Shown in pieces: positions 19,872-29,987 of a stretch of 64,000 nucleotides of DNA. Numbering within the stretch: position 1 is the stretch's first letter; every line of letters starts with the position of its first letter. The stretch spans positions 1 through 64,000 of the forward strand of contig CAIPYV010000105.1 in NCBI GenBank assembly GCA_903869365.1, written 5' to 3'. The notes below the pieces were generated by a model that was given only the letters and a program-made list of their open reading frames with translations, searched no databases and had not been told where the DNA came from. Source of the DNA: an uncultured Chlorobiaceae bacterium. GTDB taxonomy: Bacteria > Bacteroidota > Chlorobiia > Chlorobiales > Chlorobiaceae. Made by a program: the position numbers and the translations under genes.

Positions 19872-22490
19872 ATGAGTCGAGAACAGGGTGTTGCGCAGAA
19901 AGAGCATTCTCCAATGATGCGCCAGTATCTGGAGGTAAAAGAACGCTACCCTGATTTTTTGCTGCTCTTTAGAGTTGGGGATTTTTACGAAACTTTTTTT
20001 GACGATGCATGTCAGGTATCAGCAGCTTTGAATATCGTTTTGACGAAACGATCTGCTGAAATCCCGATGGCAGGGTTTCCTCATCATGCAAGTGAAGGAT
20101 ACATTGCTAAACTTGTCAAAAAAGGGTTCAAGGTTGCGATTTGCGACCAGGTTGAAGATCCAGCCTCAGCCAAGGGGATTGTCCGCCGTGAAATTACTGA
20201 TATTGTTACCCCGGGCATTACCTACAGCGACAAGATTCTTGATGATCGGCACAACAATTATCTGTGTGCTGTTGCATATCTCAAAGAGGGAAGGAGGCTT
20301 TTTGCCGGCATTGCCTTTATTGATGTAACAACAGCTGAATTCCGAATTGCTTCGTTCCAGCCCCATGAGCTCCCTGAATTCATCCTTTCGCTTCACCCAT
20401 CGGAAGTTCTGGTTTCCACAGCTGACAGAGAGCGATCGGAACTGTTGAAAAAAGTACTTTCTCGGGAGACTCTTGTTTCTGAACTGGATGCATGGATGTT
20501 CAGTGAAGATCAGACGCAGGAGGTTCTCCTACGGCAGTTCAAGACCCATTCACTTAAAGGATTTGGTATAGAGGGGAACCGGGCAGGCAAAGTGGCAGCG
20601 GGTGTTATTCTTCAATATCTTGAGGAGACCCGGCAGAACAGCCTTGCGTATATTACACGGATCGGTGAATTGCACAGCAGTGACTACATGACGCTCGATC
20701 TGCAGACAAAGAGAAATCTTGAAATTATTTCTTCAATGCAGGATGGCACACTGAACGGCAGCCTTCTCCAAGTGATGGATCGTACAAGAAATCCCATGGG
20801 TGCGAGGCTTATCCGACGATGGCTGCAGAGGCCGCTGAAAAGAGTCGAAGATATCCAGATGCGTCTTGATGCAGTTGAAGAGCTTGCTGAATTGAGGACA
20901 GTGAGGGAAGGTCTTTCTGAACTGCTATCAGGAATCAATGATCTTGAGCGCTCTCTTTCTCGCATCGCAACTTTCCGCACCATTCCAAGGGAGGTTCGGC
21001 AGCTTGGGTTTTCTCTTTCTGTCATTCCCCGCCTAAAGGAGCAGCTTCGTGATACAGGGTCGGTGAAGCTTCGAATGCTTGCGGCCTCGTTAAAACCTCT
21101 CCAGGAACTTGCCGTGCGTATTGAGGAGGCGATTGATCCTGAGTCAGGTGCATCAATGCGTGACGGAGGTTATATCCGCATGGGCTATCATGATGATCTT
21201 GATGAGCTTCGCTCTATTGCTTCCACAGCTAAGGACCGCCTTATGGAGATTCAGCAGCAGGAACGGGCGAGCACATCGATTTCATCACTTAAGGTCAGTT
21301 TTAACAAGGTTTTCGGCTACTATATCGAAATAAGTCATGCGAATCGCGATAAGGTGCCCGCTTATTATGAAAAAAAGCAGACACTCGTCAATGCCGAGCG
21401 CTATACCATTCCTGCCTTAAAAGAGTATGAGGCGAAAATTCTTAATTCCGAAGAGAAAAGCCTGATTCTTGAAGCACAGCTTTTCCATGATCTTTGTGCA
21501 ATCATAGCTCAGCACGCTTCTGACATACAGGAAAATGCTGTTCTGATCGCCGAAATTGATTCGCTCTGCTCGTTTGCACTCTCTGCCGTCGAATACGGAT
21601 ATTGCAAGCCAGAGATCAAGGCACACGAAAAGCTTGTTATCGTCAATGGTCGTCATCCTGTACTTGAAAGAATGATGAGTGCCGATGAGCCCTATGTACC
21701 GAATGACTGTTTGATGGATGAAAAGCAGAAAATGCTGATCATAACAGGCCCGAATATGGCTGGAAAAAGTTCGTTTTTGCGCCAGATAGGGCTTATTGTG
21801 CTGCTTGCGCAGGCTGGAAGTTTTGTTCCGGCCGAACGGGCTGAAATCGGGCTTGTGGATAGGATTTTTACACGGGTTGGCGCTTCGGACAACATAACCT
21901 CCGGTGAAAGCACCTTTCTTGTGGAAATGAATGAAGCGGCAAGTATTCTCAACAACGCTTCAACCCGAAGCCTCCTGCTGCTTGATGAGATTGGCAGAGG
22001 AACCAGTACGTTTGACGGGATGTCGATTGCCTGGTCGATGAGCGAGTATATATGCCGCTCGATTAAAGCAAGGACGTTATTTGCAACGCATTATCACGAG
22101 CTTGCCGAACTTGAAACCCGTCTTCCCGGTGTTGTGAACTTCAACGCCACCGTCGTTGAAACTGCCGACAGGGTTATTTTTTTAAGGAAGATTGTCAGGG
22201 GTTCCACTGACAACAGTTACGGTATTGAGGTGGCTAAAATGGCCGGAATGCCTGCTGAAGTCATCTCCCGTGCCAAGGAAATTCTTGCAGGGATGGAGAA
22301 ACGCGATATTGAAATTCCCCCCAATCGTCCACCAAAAATCAAAAGTATGCAGATCAGTCTTTTTGAAGAGTCCGACAACCGTCTTCGCACTGCGGTCGAT
22401 TCTCTTGACCTCGACAGGCTGACTCCAATCGATGCCCTGCTTGAACTGAAAAAGCTGCAAGAGCTTGTACGAAACAGGGGTGGCTATTGA
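19872..22490 (+). CDS. mutS: DNA mismatch repair protein MutS
   Basis: [71 protein letters not shown]. Confidence 0.99.
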   Translation: MSREQGVAQKEHSPMMRQYLEVKERYPDFLLLFRVGDFYETFFDDACQVSAALNIVLTKRSAEIPMAGFPHHASEGYIAKLVKKGFKVAICDQVEDPASAKGIVRREITDIVTPGITYSDKILDDRHNNYLCAVAYLKEGRRLFAGIAFIDVTTAEFRIASFQPHELPEFILSLHPSEVLVSTADRERSELLKKVLSRETLVSELDAWMFSEDQTQEVLLRQFKTHSLKGFGIEGNRAGKVAAGVILQYLEETRQNSLAYITRIGELHSSDYMTLDLQTKRNLEIISSMQDGTLNGSLLQVMDRTRNPMGARLIRRWLQRPLKRVEDIQMRLDAVEELAELRTVREGLSELLSGINDLERSLSRIATFRTIPREVRQLGFSLSVIPRLKEQLRDTGSVKLRMLAASLKPLQELAVRIEEAIDPESGASMRDGGYIRMGYHDDLDELRSIASTAKDRLMEIQQQERASTSISSLKVSFNKVFGYYIEISHANRDKVPAYYEKKQTLVNAERYTIPALKEYEAKILNSEEKSLILEAQLFHDLCAIIAQHASDIQENAVLIAEIDSLCSFALSAVEYGYCKPEIKAHEKLVIVNGRHPVLERMMSADEPYVPNDCLMDEKQKMLIITGPNMAGKSSFLRQIGLIVLLAQAGSFVPAERAEIGLVDRIFTRVGASDNITSGESTFLVEMNEAASILNNASTRSLLLLDEIGRGTSTFDGMSIAWSMSEYICRSIKARTLFATHYHELAELETRLPGVVNFNATVVETADRVIFLRKIVRGSTDNSYGIEVAKMAGMPAEVISRAKEILAGMEKRDIEIPPNRPPKIKSMQISLFEESDNRLRTAVDSLDLDRLTPIDALLELKKLQELVRNRGGY

Positions 22491-23914
22491 TAGTGGTCGC
22501 AGGGGAGAAGAGAGTACTGCTCATTTTTATCCAGGCCGACAGCGGTGTGGATGGAGCATCCCTGCTCGATAGCGCAACAGTCAAGCGGAGTCTCCTCAGC
22601 TCTCTGAAAGACAGCGCCCTCAGCAATATCATCCGTCGGGCACAGTTTGCCATTCCGCCCCTCTCGTTGATGATTCTCAGCTCTCAGAAGGTGCCGGGCG
22701 TGAGTCAGACCATCTGCGATCTGCGCTTTGAAAAGCTTCCCCTCGAGCAGCACTGGGACATGGCGGGTATCAGTGTTCAGACCGGTGCCGTTAAACCAGC
22801 GTTTGATCTTGCTCGTGCACTCCGCTCCCGAGGAATCAAGGTGGTGCTTGGCGGTCCTTACGTTACCATCTTTCCCGATCAGTGCCGTGACCACGCTGAT
22901 GTTCTTGTTATTGGTGAGGCCGACGACATCTGGCGTGAGGTGCAGGAGGATTTGTTTAGCGGCACCCTCAAGGCGGAGTACCGGGTTGCCAACTTTCCCG
23001 ACCTTTCGGTTGAACGCACTGTCGGCAAAAGTGCGCTCGATATCAAGAGCTACTTTACCACTAATGTTGTGCAGACTACAAGGGGTTGCCCCTACAGTTG
23101 TGACTTTTGCAACGTACATGTCATGAATGGCCACCGCTTGCGCCACAGAACCATTCCAGCTGTCCTGAGGGAGGTCGAAACCTTTCTTAAAGAGGACAAA
23201 AGAATCTTCTTCTTTCTCGACGACACCATCAATGCCGACGAACAGTACGCAGAACAACTCTTTCGCGAACTCGAGTCGTTCAAGATCAGTTGGGTAGGCC
23301 AGGCCACCACCGCCCTTGGTGAACAGCCCCGTCTGCTCGATGCTTTCTCTCGTTCAGGTTGTGGCGCGCTTTTGGTCGGTATCGAAAGCCTTGATGACGG
23401 CAGCAACCACGCCCACAAGAAGTTTCACAACCCCTCCAATCGCCAGGTGGAGTGCATAAAAAACATTCGGAAAGCTGGTATCTGTGTCTACGGCAGTTTC
23501 ATTTACGGCCTCGACGAAGATACCCTTGAACTGCCTGCCAAGCTTGAAGCTTTCATCGAACAGACCGGTATCGACGTGCCCGGCATCAACCTCCTGCGCC
23601 CCATTCCCGGTACCGGCGTTTTCAACCGACTTGCCGAGGAGGGGCGTCTGCTCCACTCCCCGAATGACCACGACGCATTCAAGTTTTCCTGGGGTCAGGA
23701 GATGCTTTACAAACCTCAGCGCATTCCCCTTCAGGAGTTTATTCCCAGTTACACAGCCTTGACCAAGCGGGTCTTTACCTTTCAAAACGCCTTGAAACGG
23801 GCCAGACGTGCACCCCGGCTGCGCTCAGCCGTGCTTATGTTCAATCTGCTTTACGTCCACATGTATGGGATGTCCCGGAAAGATCTGATGAGGCAATTGC
23901 GGGAGATGGGGTGA
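22487..23914 (+). CDS. B12-binding-type radical SAM protein
   Basis: [31 protein letters not shown] (B12-binding-like region) and [25 protein letters not shown] (CxxxCxxC); TTG start overlaps the mutS stop. Confidence 0.85.
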   Translation: MIVVAGEKRVLLIFIQADSGVDGASLLDSATVKRSLLSSLKDSALSNIIRRAQFAIPPLSLMILSSQKVPGVSQTICDLRFEKLPLEQHWDMAGISVQTGAVKPAFDLARALRSRGIKVVLGGPYVTIFPDQCRDHADVLVIGEADDIWREVQEDLFSGTLKAEYRVANFPDLSVERTVGKSALDIKSYFTTNVVQTTRGCPYSCDFCNVHVMNGHRLRHRTIPAVLREVETFLKEDKRIFFFLDDTINADEQYAEQLFRELESFKISWVGQATTALGEQPRLLDAFSRSGCGALLVGIESLDDGSNHAHKKFHNPSNRQVECIKNIRKAGICVYGSFIYGLDEDTLELPAKLEAFIEQTGIDVPGINLLRPIPGTGVFNRLAEEGRLLHSPNDHDAFKFSWGQEMLYKPQRIPLQEFIPSYTALTKRVFTFQNALKRARRAPRLRSAVLMFNLLYVHMYGMSRKDLMRQLREMG

Positions 23915-23991
23915 CATACTTTTTCGCAGCGTAACCAACAATTTCCTTGCTTTGTCCAACAGAAACAAGTATCTACATTGTATAAACACAA

Positions 23992-24246
23992 ATGGAGATA
24001 TGTATGCTTACAAAGGTTCAGAAATGGGGCAACAGCCTTGCCTTGAGAATACCGATGAGCTATGCACTTGAGGCTAAACTGGAAAAAGATTCGGAAGTAG
24101 ATATCTCTTTCGTTGAGGGACAACTCGTTATCCGCCCAATGGTCACTATCAAACCAGATCTTGCTCACCTGCTTAGTGGCATCACTGAAGATAATCTGCA
24201 TGATGAATGTGATACAGGTGAAGCTGTCGGAAAGGAAAACTGGTGA
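23992..24246 (+). CDS. AbrB/MazE-family antitoxin
   Basis: MLTKVQKWGNSLALRIPMSYALEAKLEKDSEVDISFVEGQLVIRP; start taken from the ORF track (an internal Met at 24004 is also possible). Confidence 0.93.
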   Translation: MEICMLTKVQKWGNSLALRIPMSYALEAKLEKDSEVDISFVEGQLVIRPMVTIKPDLAHLLSGITEDNLHDECDTGEAVGKENW

Positions 24247-24250
24247 TGTT

Positions 24251-24586
24251 ATGGCTTATATTCCAGACCGCGGTGATATAGTATGGCTTGCCTTTAATCC
24301 ACAAGCAGGGCATGAACAGGCGGGACGTCGCCCTGCATTGGTACTCTCTCCTGCTTCGTACAACTCCAGAGTTGGTTTGGCGCTTCTTTGCCCAGTTACC
24401 ACGCGCATTAAAGGGTATCCGTTTGAAGTGTTACTCCCTGAAGGCTTGAAGATCAAAGGAGCGGTATTATCTGATCAGGTAAAAAGTCTTGACTGGAAGA
24501 TCAGGCAGGCTGATTTGATTTGCAGTTTACCGACAGCAACAGTTGCTGAAGTGTTGCATAAGCTGAATACTTTATTGGAAAAATAG
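24251..24586 (+). CDS. MazF/PemK-family endoribonuclease toxin
   Basis: MAYIPDRGDIVWLAFNPQAGHEQAGRRPALVLSPASYN...LCPVTTRIKGYPFEV...GAVLSDQVKSLDW. Confidence 0.95.
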   Translation: MAYIPDRGDIVWLAFNPQAGHEQAGRRPALVLSPASYNSRVGLALLCPVTTRIKGYPFEVLLPEGLKIKGAVLSDQVKSLDWKIRQADLICSLPTATVAEVLHKLNTLLEK

Positions 24587-24670
24587 AGGGTCAACATGGA
24601 ATGTTGTTGTTCTTATCTAACCGAATATCGTACTATATTAGGTTAGAAGAGAAAACGAATAAGGAGAGAC

Positions 24671-24952
24671 ATGAATATCACTACCGACATCAAACCGGTC
24701 ACCTATCTCAAGGCAAAAACGGCTGATCTTCTTGATCAGATCAATGATACGCGTCGTCCGGTTATCATTACCCAGAACGGTGAGCCGAGAGCTGTTCTTC
24801 AAGATCCGAAAAGCTATGAGGAGATGCGCAATGCACTTGGATTGCTGAAACTGCTTGCTCAGGGTGAAGAGGATATCCGTAAAGGGAACATTCGTCCCCA
24901 GGAAGAGGTATTCAGTGATCTTGAACGCCTGTTGAGAGCCGAGAAGTCATGA
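24671..24952 (+). CDS. Phd/YefM-family antitoxin
   Basis: ITTDIKPVTYLKAKTADLLDQINDTRRPVIITQNGEPRAVLQDPKSYEEM. Confidence 0.93.
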   Translation: MNITTDIKPVTYLKAKTADLLDQINDTRRPVIITQNGEPRAVLQDPKSYEEMRNALGLLKLLAQGEEDIRKGNIRPQEEVFSDLERLLRAEKS

Positions 24953-25278
24953 GCGCAGACTATGCTGTTTGGGGGACTGAAGTTGCTGAAAAAGATCTCA
25001 CTGCGATTATTACCTTTATTGCAAACGATAATCCGCTTAATGCTTTTCATGTTCTTGAAAAAATCAAGAATAAAGCAGCAGCATTGTATATCTCTCCCGA
25101 TCGAGGGCGGGTTATTCCCGAACTTCATGCAAGAGGTATTTTTATCTATCGGGAGCTGATTATCCCTCCATGGAGGTTGGTGTACCGGATTGCCGAAAGC
25201 AACGTTTATATAACAGCAGTTCTCGACGGTCGCCGCAATGTCGAGGATATTCTTCTGCACCGTCTTATTCAGATGTAA
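24949..25278 (+). CDS. RelE/ParE-family toxin
   Basis: 4-nt overlap with antitoxin; VAEKDLTAIITFIANDNPLNAFHVLEKI...GRVIPELHARGIFIYRELIIPPWRLVYRI...VLDGRRNVEDILLHRL. Confidence 0.93.
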   Translation: MSADYAVWGTEVAEKDLTAIITFIANDNPLNAFHVLEKIKNKAAALYISPDRGRVIPELHARGIFIYRELIIPPWRLVYRIAESNVYITAVLDGRRNVEDILLHRLIQM

Positions 25279-25290
25279 CAATAAATCACA

Positions 25291-26460
25291 ATGTCAAAAA
25301 AAATCATGCTGCTTGGCAGCGGGGAACTGGGTAAGGAATTTGTTATTGCGGTTAAACGTCTTGGTCATTACGTGATAGCTGTTGACAGCTACAATAATGC
25401 ACCGGCGCAGCAGGTTGCCGATGAGCGTGAAGTGATCGACATGCTTGATGGCTCTGCTCTCGACGTCATTGTGGCCAAACATAGTCCTGATATTATAGTG
25501 CCTGAAATCGAAGCCATTCGCACCGAGCGATTTTACGACTATGAAAAGCGAGGCATACAGGTAGTTCCATCGGCTCGTGCTGCCAACTTTACTATGAACC
25601 GTAAAGCCATTCGTGATCTGGCTTCAATTGAGCTTGGTCTTCGGACGGCCATGTATCGTTACGCCGCTTCCCTCGAAGAGTTGCAGAAGGCGGTCAGGGA
25701 AGTTGGTATTCCCTGTGTGGTAAAACCACTGATGAGCTCATCGGGCAAGGGTCAGTCAACCGTCAAAACAGAAGCGGATATTGAAAAAGCCTGGAACTAT
25801 TCCCAAAGTGGTAAACGAGGCGATATTGCTGAAGTGATTGTGGAATCCTTCGTGAAATTTCAGACAGAAATCACGCTGCTTACCGTGACACAAAAAAACG
25901 GCACAACACTCTTCTGCCCACCAATCGGCCATCGTCAGGAGCGGGGCGATTATCAGGAGAGCTGGCAGCCCTGTCTTATAAGTGACGTGCATTTACAAGA
26001 GGCTCAGGATATTGCTGAAAAGGTTACTCGTTCTCTGACAGGTTCTGGTCTATGGGGTGTGGAGTTTTTTCTGGGTGATGATGGCCTTTATTTTTCAGAG
26101 CTCTCTCCCCGTCCGCACGATACCGGCATGGTTACGCTGGCCGGCACGCAGAACTTCTCCGAGTTTGAGCTTCATGCCCGGGCGGTGTTAGGTCTGCCGA
26201 TCCCGGAAATAACCTTAATGCAGGCAGGTGCCAGCGCTGTTGTTCTCGCCGAGAGTACAGGAAGTAATCCTCAGTATGTCGGTGTGGAAGATGCAGTCAC
26301 AGAGCCTTGTACCGACATACGAATTTTTGGAAAACCAACGACCCGCCCATATAGAAGAATGGCTGTGACGCTGGCTTACGATCAATTAGGCAGCGATATA
26401 GAGGCATTGAAAGAAAAGGCGATTGCCAATGCAGCAAAGGTAAAAGTGATCAGTGAGTGA
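25291..26460 (+). CDS. purT: Formate-dependent phosphoribosylglycinamide formyltransferase (PurT)
   Basis: [43 protein letters not shown]...[14 protein letters not shown]...[14 protein letters not shown]. Confidence 0.97.
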   Translation: MSKKIMLLGSGELGKEFVIAVKRLGHYVIAVDSYNNAPAQQVADEREVIDMLDGSALDVIVAKHSPDIIVPEIEAIRTERFYDYEKRGIQVVPSARAANFTMNRKAIRDLASIELGLRTAMYRYAASLEELQKAVREVGIPCVVKPLMSSSGKGQSTVKTEADIEKAWNYSQSGKRGDIAEVIVESFVKFQTEITLLTVTQKNGTTLFCPPIGHRQERGDYQESWQPCLISDVHLQEAQDIAEKVTRSLTGSGLWGVEFFLGDDGLYFSELSPRPHDTGMVTLAGTQNFSEFELHARAVLGLPIPEITLMQAGASAVVLAESTGSNPQYVGVEDAVTEPCTDIRIFGKPTTRPYRRMAVTLAYDQLGSDIEALKEKAIANAAKVKVISE

Positions 26461-26463
26461 AGT

Positions 26464-28215
26464 TCAGGTAATGGAAAGGATCTCTTCTTCCAGAAGCTGC
26501 TGGTTGTAGAGTTCCGCATAGATATGCTGTTGCTGCAAAAGCTCTTCGTGTGTGCCGCTTTCAGCAATGGTGCCATCTTTGAGGACAATGATGCGGTCGC
26601 AGTTTTTTACCGTTGAAATTCTATGGCTTATCAGGATAATGGTGGTATCGGGCAGCTTCTGAAGGAGAGCATCAAAAAGACGTGCTTCTGTGTCGGTATC
26701 AACTGCTGAAAGTGCGTCATCGAGCACGAGAAGTTGAGGTTTCCATGCAATTGCTCTTGCAATGCATGCTCTTTGTTTCTGACCGCCGGAAAGGTTGATG
26801 CCTTTTTCTCCGAGCATGGTCTGAAATCCATCGGGAAAGTCTTCGACATCTTCATAAAGCATGGCTATTCTGCTTGCTTCAATGACCTGATCAGCGTCAT
26901 TGTCCCGGCTGCCCCAGTTGATGTTGTTTTCAATGGTGTCAGAGAAGAGAAAGTTAACCTGGGGTACAAAACCGATCAGTTCCCTCAGTGTATGTAGAGG
27001 AAGGCTGTTAATATCCTGGCCATCAAAAAGAACAGAGCCTTTGACAGGCTCGTAGAGTCTTGGTATCAGATTGACAAGGGTGGTTTTACCCGAACCAGTT
27101 GCTCCGACAATCGCAACTTTTGATCCGGCAGCTATGTCAAGGGTTATATTGTTGAGTATCAGATTATTTTCATGACCGGGGTAGTGAAATTGAACATTGC
27201 GAAATGACACAGCTCCGTGAAAACTTCCAATAGCGGCAATGCCAGTTTCTTTCTCAGTCATGTCTGGTTTAATATCGAAAATTTCATTCAATCTGACTTG
27301 AGCGGAAGCCGCTCTCTGGATAATACTTGTAACCCAGCCTATGGATATAATCGGCCAGCTCAGCATGGAAACATAGACGATAAATTGAGCGATCCCCCCA
27401 ACAGTCATTTTTCCCTCAATGACGCTCAGTCCGCCGATCCAAACTACAGGAAGCAGGGAGACTGCAGTGAGCGAGGTAAGAAATGCAAAAAAAAGTGCCT
27501 GAAGTTTCCCGAGAGAAAGGTTTTTACGGAAGTACTCTTTATTGAGTGTTTCAAATCGTTTGATTTCAAAAGGCTCGCGGGTAAAGCTTTTGACGACTCT
27601 GATACCGGAAAGGTTTTCCTGTACCAGATTGGTTATTGCGGCATAGCTTTCCTGAATACTTTTGGAGCGCTTTTGCATGGAGCTGCCGATTTTATAAACA
27701 GAATAACTTAAGAGCGGTGCAGGCAGCAGCGCAAAAAGGGTCAGTTTAGGAGAAAGAGCCAGCATCGCTATCAGTGCGAAAAAAAGCCTGAAAAAGGTAT
27801 TGAGTGAGTACATGATGCCGGGTCCGAGAAACTCTCTTATGGCGTTAAGGTCATTGGTGCCCCTTGAAATGAGTTCACCGGTACTGGTGGTATTGTAAAA
27901 TTTGCGAGGCAGTTTTTGAAGATGGTTGTAATAGTCGTTTTTCAGGTCGAATTCAATATGCCGGGAAGCGACAATAATATTCTGGCGTACAAGAAAAAGA
28001 AAAAAACCACTCAGCAGCGCAGAAAGAAAATAAAGGCCTGCATCTCCAAGAACAACCTTGAGTTCGAAATGCTTGTTCATGGTATCGATTGCACGACCGA
28101 TATAGGTGGGCCCAATGACAGCGAAAAGGTTGGTTAGAATTATGTAGACAAAACCTGCGATGAGATTCTTTTTATACCTGAGCAGGTAAGGTTTCAGACT
28201 GCGTAAATTTTTCAT
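26464..28215 (-). CDS. ABC transporter, fused permease/ATP-binding (MsbA/MdlB-like)
   Basis: TM domain; VAIVGATGSGKTTLVNLIPRLYEP; INLSGGQKQRACIARAIAWKPQLLVLDDALSAVD. Confidence 0.95.
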   Translation of the reverse strand: MKNLRSLKPYLLRYKKNLIAGFVYIILTNLFAVIGPTYIGRAIDTMNKHFELKVVLGDAGLYFLSALLSGFFLFLVRQNIIVASRHIEFDLKNDYYNHLQKLPRKFYNTTSTGELISRGTNDLNAIREFLGPGIMYSLNTFFRLFFALIAMLALSPKLTLFALLPAPLLSYSVYKIGSSMQKRSKSIQESYAAITNLVQENLSGIRVVKSFTREPFEIKRFETLNKEYFRKNLSLGKLQALFFAFLTSLTAVSLLPVVWIGGLSVIEGKMTVGGIAQFIVYVSMLSWPIISIGWVTSIIQRAASAQVRLNEIFDIKPDMTEKETGIAAIGSFHGAVSFRNVQFHYPGHENNLILNNITLDIAAGSKVAIVGATGSGKTTLVNLIPRLYEPVKGSVLFDGQDINSLPLHTLRELIGFVPQVNFLFSDTIENNINWGSRDNDADQVIEASRIAMLYEDVEDFPDGFQTMLGEKGINLSGGQKQRACIARAIAWKPQLLVLDDALSAVDTDTEARLFDALLQKLPDTTIILISHRISTVKNCDRIIVLKDGTIAESGTHEELLQQQHIYAELYNQQLLEEEILSIT

Positions 28216-28293
28216 CCGTCATATTTTTTTGAAGTGCCGGTATAATGTATAATAGAAATAGGGAAAACAAAATATCACCCTTATCTCTGTTTT

Positions 28294-28695
28294 ATGGCAT
28301 TTGATTCAACAAAAAACTATTACTCGATCGGTGAGGTCAGTAAAATTGTCGGTATTCCTTCTTACCTGCTGCGGTACTGGGAGAGTTTTTTTAATGAACT
28401 TGCTCCGGCCAGGGATACAAGAGGGAACAGGAGGTATACCAATCGTGATATTTCCATGGTGCTCAATATCAAGGAGTTGGTGCATGAAAAAGGGTACAAG
28501 CTTGGAAAGGCCAGTGAAATTGTCAAAGGCGTTCTTAAAGAGAGTGCAGGTGATCATAAAACCACAGAAATTTTAAAACTTCAGAAACAGATCGGCCAGG
28601 AAAAGAATCGGCATATTGTCGTTGATGAACGACGAATGGTGCTTTTGCAGGAAATAAAAGAGGAGATTGAAGATATTCTTCACTTGTTGGGGTAA
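28294..28695 (+). CDS. MerR-family transcriptional regulator
   Basis: YYSIGEVSKIVGIPSYLLRYWESFFNELAPARDTRGNRRYTNRDISMVLNIKELV. Confidence 0.93.
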   Translation: MAFDSTKNYYSIGEVSKIVGIPSYLLRYWESFFNELAPARDTRGNRRYTNRDISMVLNIKELVHEKGYKLGKASEIVKGVLKESAGDHKTTEILKLQKQIGQEKNRHIVVDERRMVLLQEIKEEIEDILHLLG

Positions 28696-28705
28696 AGCAT
28701 GAACA

Positions 28706-28738
28706 ACAGAAAAACCGGCTTTTTGCCGGTTTTTCTGT
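28706..28738. terminator. Bidirectional terminator between merR and fmoA
   Basis: Perfect 14-bp stem ACAGAAAAACCGGC-ttttt-GCCGGTTTTTCTGT. Confidence 0.9.
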
Positions 28739-28756
28739 GTAAAAAGGAGAGGTCGC

Positions 28757-29857
28757 TTATTGAGCGTACAGCACCTCGAACTGTCCTGTACCGCCTTTAC
28801 AGACATGCTCAACCCAACGAGCATACGCTCCGCCGCTCCAGCGATATTCCTCAAGGTTCTGGGAACGGTACTGAGGTGCTGCATAACGGACTTTATATCC
28901 TTTAGGAAGAACAATCTTGAGCTGGGTATCAACCGTAAAGTCGTTGAACTTTCCTACCATGCCGTGGTGTACCAGCGGAATAAGAGGATGGTTCAGGATT
29001 CTGCGCAGACCGCCGCCGGCATCAACTGAAACACCCGGAAAATCACCGTCTACTTTCACTTCGATACCCTGGGAGTCGGAACGGAAACCAGCTTCTACTG
29101 ATGCAGGTCTGGTAAGTTTGTCAGCCGGGAAAAGTTCTGCCCAGCGAGCAATAGAGTCAACAATACCTGATCCACCATGTGAGAAACGCCATCTTGTAAC
29201 ACCAACAGGTCCTTTTTCGCCGCTCTGAGTACCAATGCTGTTTACTTCAATTTTTGAAATTCTCTGACCGCCTTCGTTCAGTGCTGTAAAGGCTGGTCCG
29301 ATAAACCAGAACTCGCGAATCCAGTCGTTGAATGAACCAGTTGTCTGGAGGGCCTTCAGTGTGCCTTCCCAAGTGTCGATAACATCAGGATTGTCAAGAG
29401 GCACTTTCATGATAATGTCGTGGAACTGACGTCCTTGCATGTAGATCGGGTTCGGGACATTTCTGCGGACTGCGTCAGAGCGGTAGTAGAAAAGGTTGAC
29501 AACGGAGCCTTCAAAGGAAAAACTGTGGGAGAAATCGCCTACGGTAACAGAACCTTCACCGACACAGATTCTTCTTTCTTTTGTTTCATTGGCAATGTCA
29601 GCCTCGACAACCAGCTTGTTTTTTGTGCTGTCAACAATTGATTCAATAACAGCCGAAAACCTTACGAAGCCTTTTGCCGGATCGAGAGGTTTCACATTGA
29701 TTTTGATGTTACAGTCAGCTGGAAGCAAGGGTAGTGCCGGGGGCACGTTAACCTTGGCCCGGCATTTTACTTTGCCCCATGAGCTGGAACCACCCTCGAG
29801 AATGATTTCGTAATCCGAGTGTGCTGTGGTTGCGTCTTTAGTGCCGAAAAGAGCCAT
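28757..29857 (-). CDS. fmoA: Fenna-Matthews-Olson bacteriochlorophyll a protein
   Basis: MALFGTKDATTAHSDYEIILEGGSSSWGKVKCRAKVNVPPALPLLPADCNIKINVKPLDPAKGFVRFSAVIESIVDS... Confidence 0.99.
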   Translation of the reverse strand: MALFGTKDATTAHSDYEIILEGGSSSWGKVKCRAKVNVPPALPLLPADCNIKINVKPLDPAKGFVRFSAVIESIVDSTKNKLVVEADIANETKERRICVGEGSVTVGDFSHSFSFEGSVVNLFYYRSDAVRRNVPNPIYMQGRQFHDIIMKVPLDNPDVIDTWEGTLKALQTTGSFNDWIREFWFIGPAFTALNEGGQRISKIEVNSIGTQSGEKGPVGVTRWRFSHGGSGIVDSIARWAELFPADKLTRPASVEAGFRSDSQGIEVKVDGDFPGVSVDAGGGLRRILNHPLIPLVHHGMVGKFNDFTVDTQLKIVLPKGYKVRYAAPQYRSQNLEEYRWSGGAYARWVEHVCKGGTGQFEVLYAQ

Positions 29858-29987
29858 AATGAGTTCTCCTTTTTCTGATGGCGTTGAAATTGGAAATTTT
29901 CAGGAAAGTACTTGGAGATTATTCCTGTTAAATAACAGATTAGAATAAATTTAAAGAATAAAAATCAATAATTAAAGTAAAATATGT

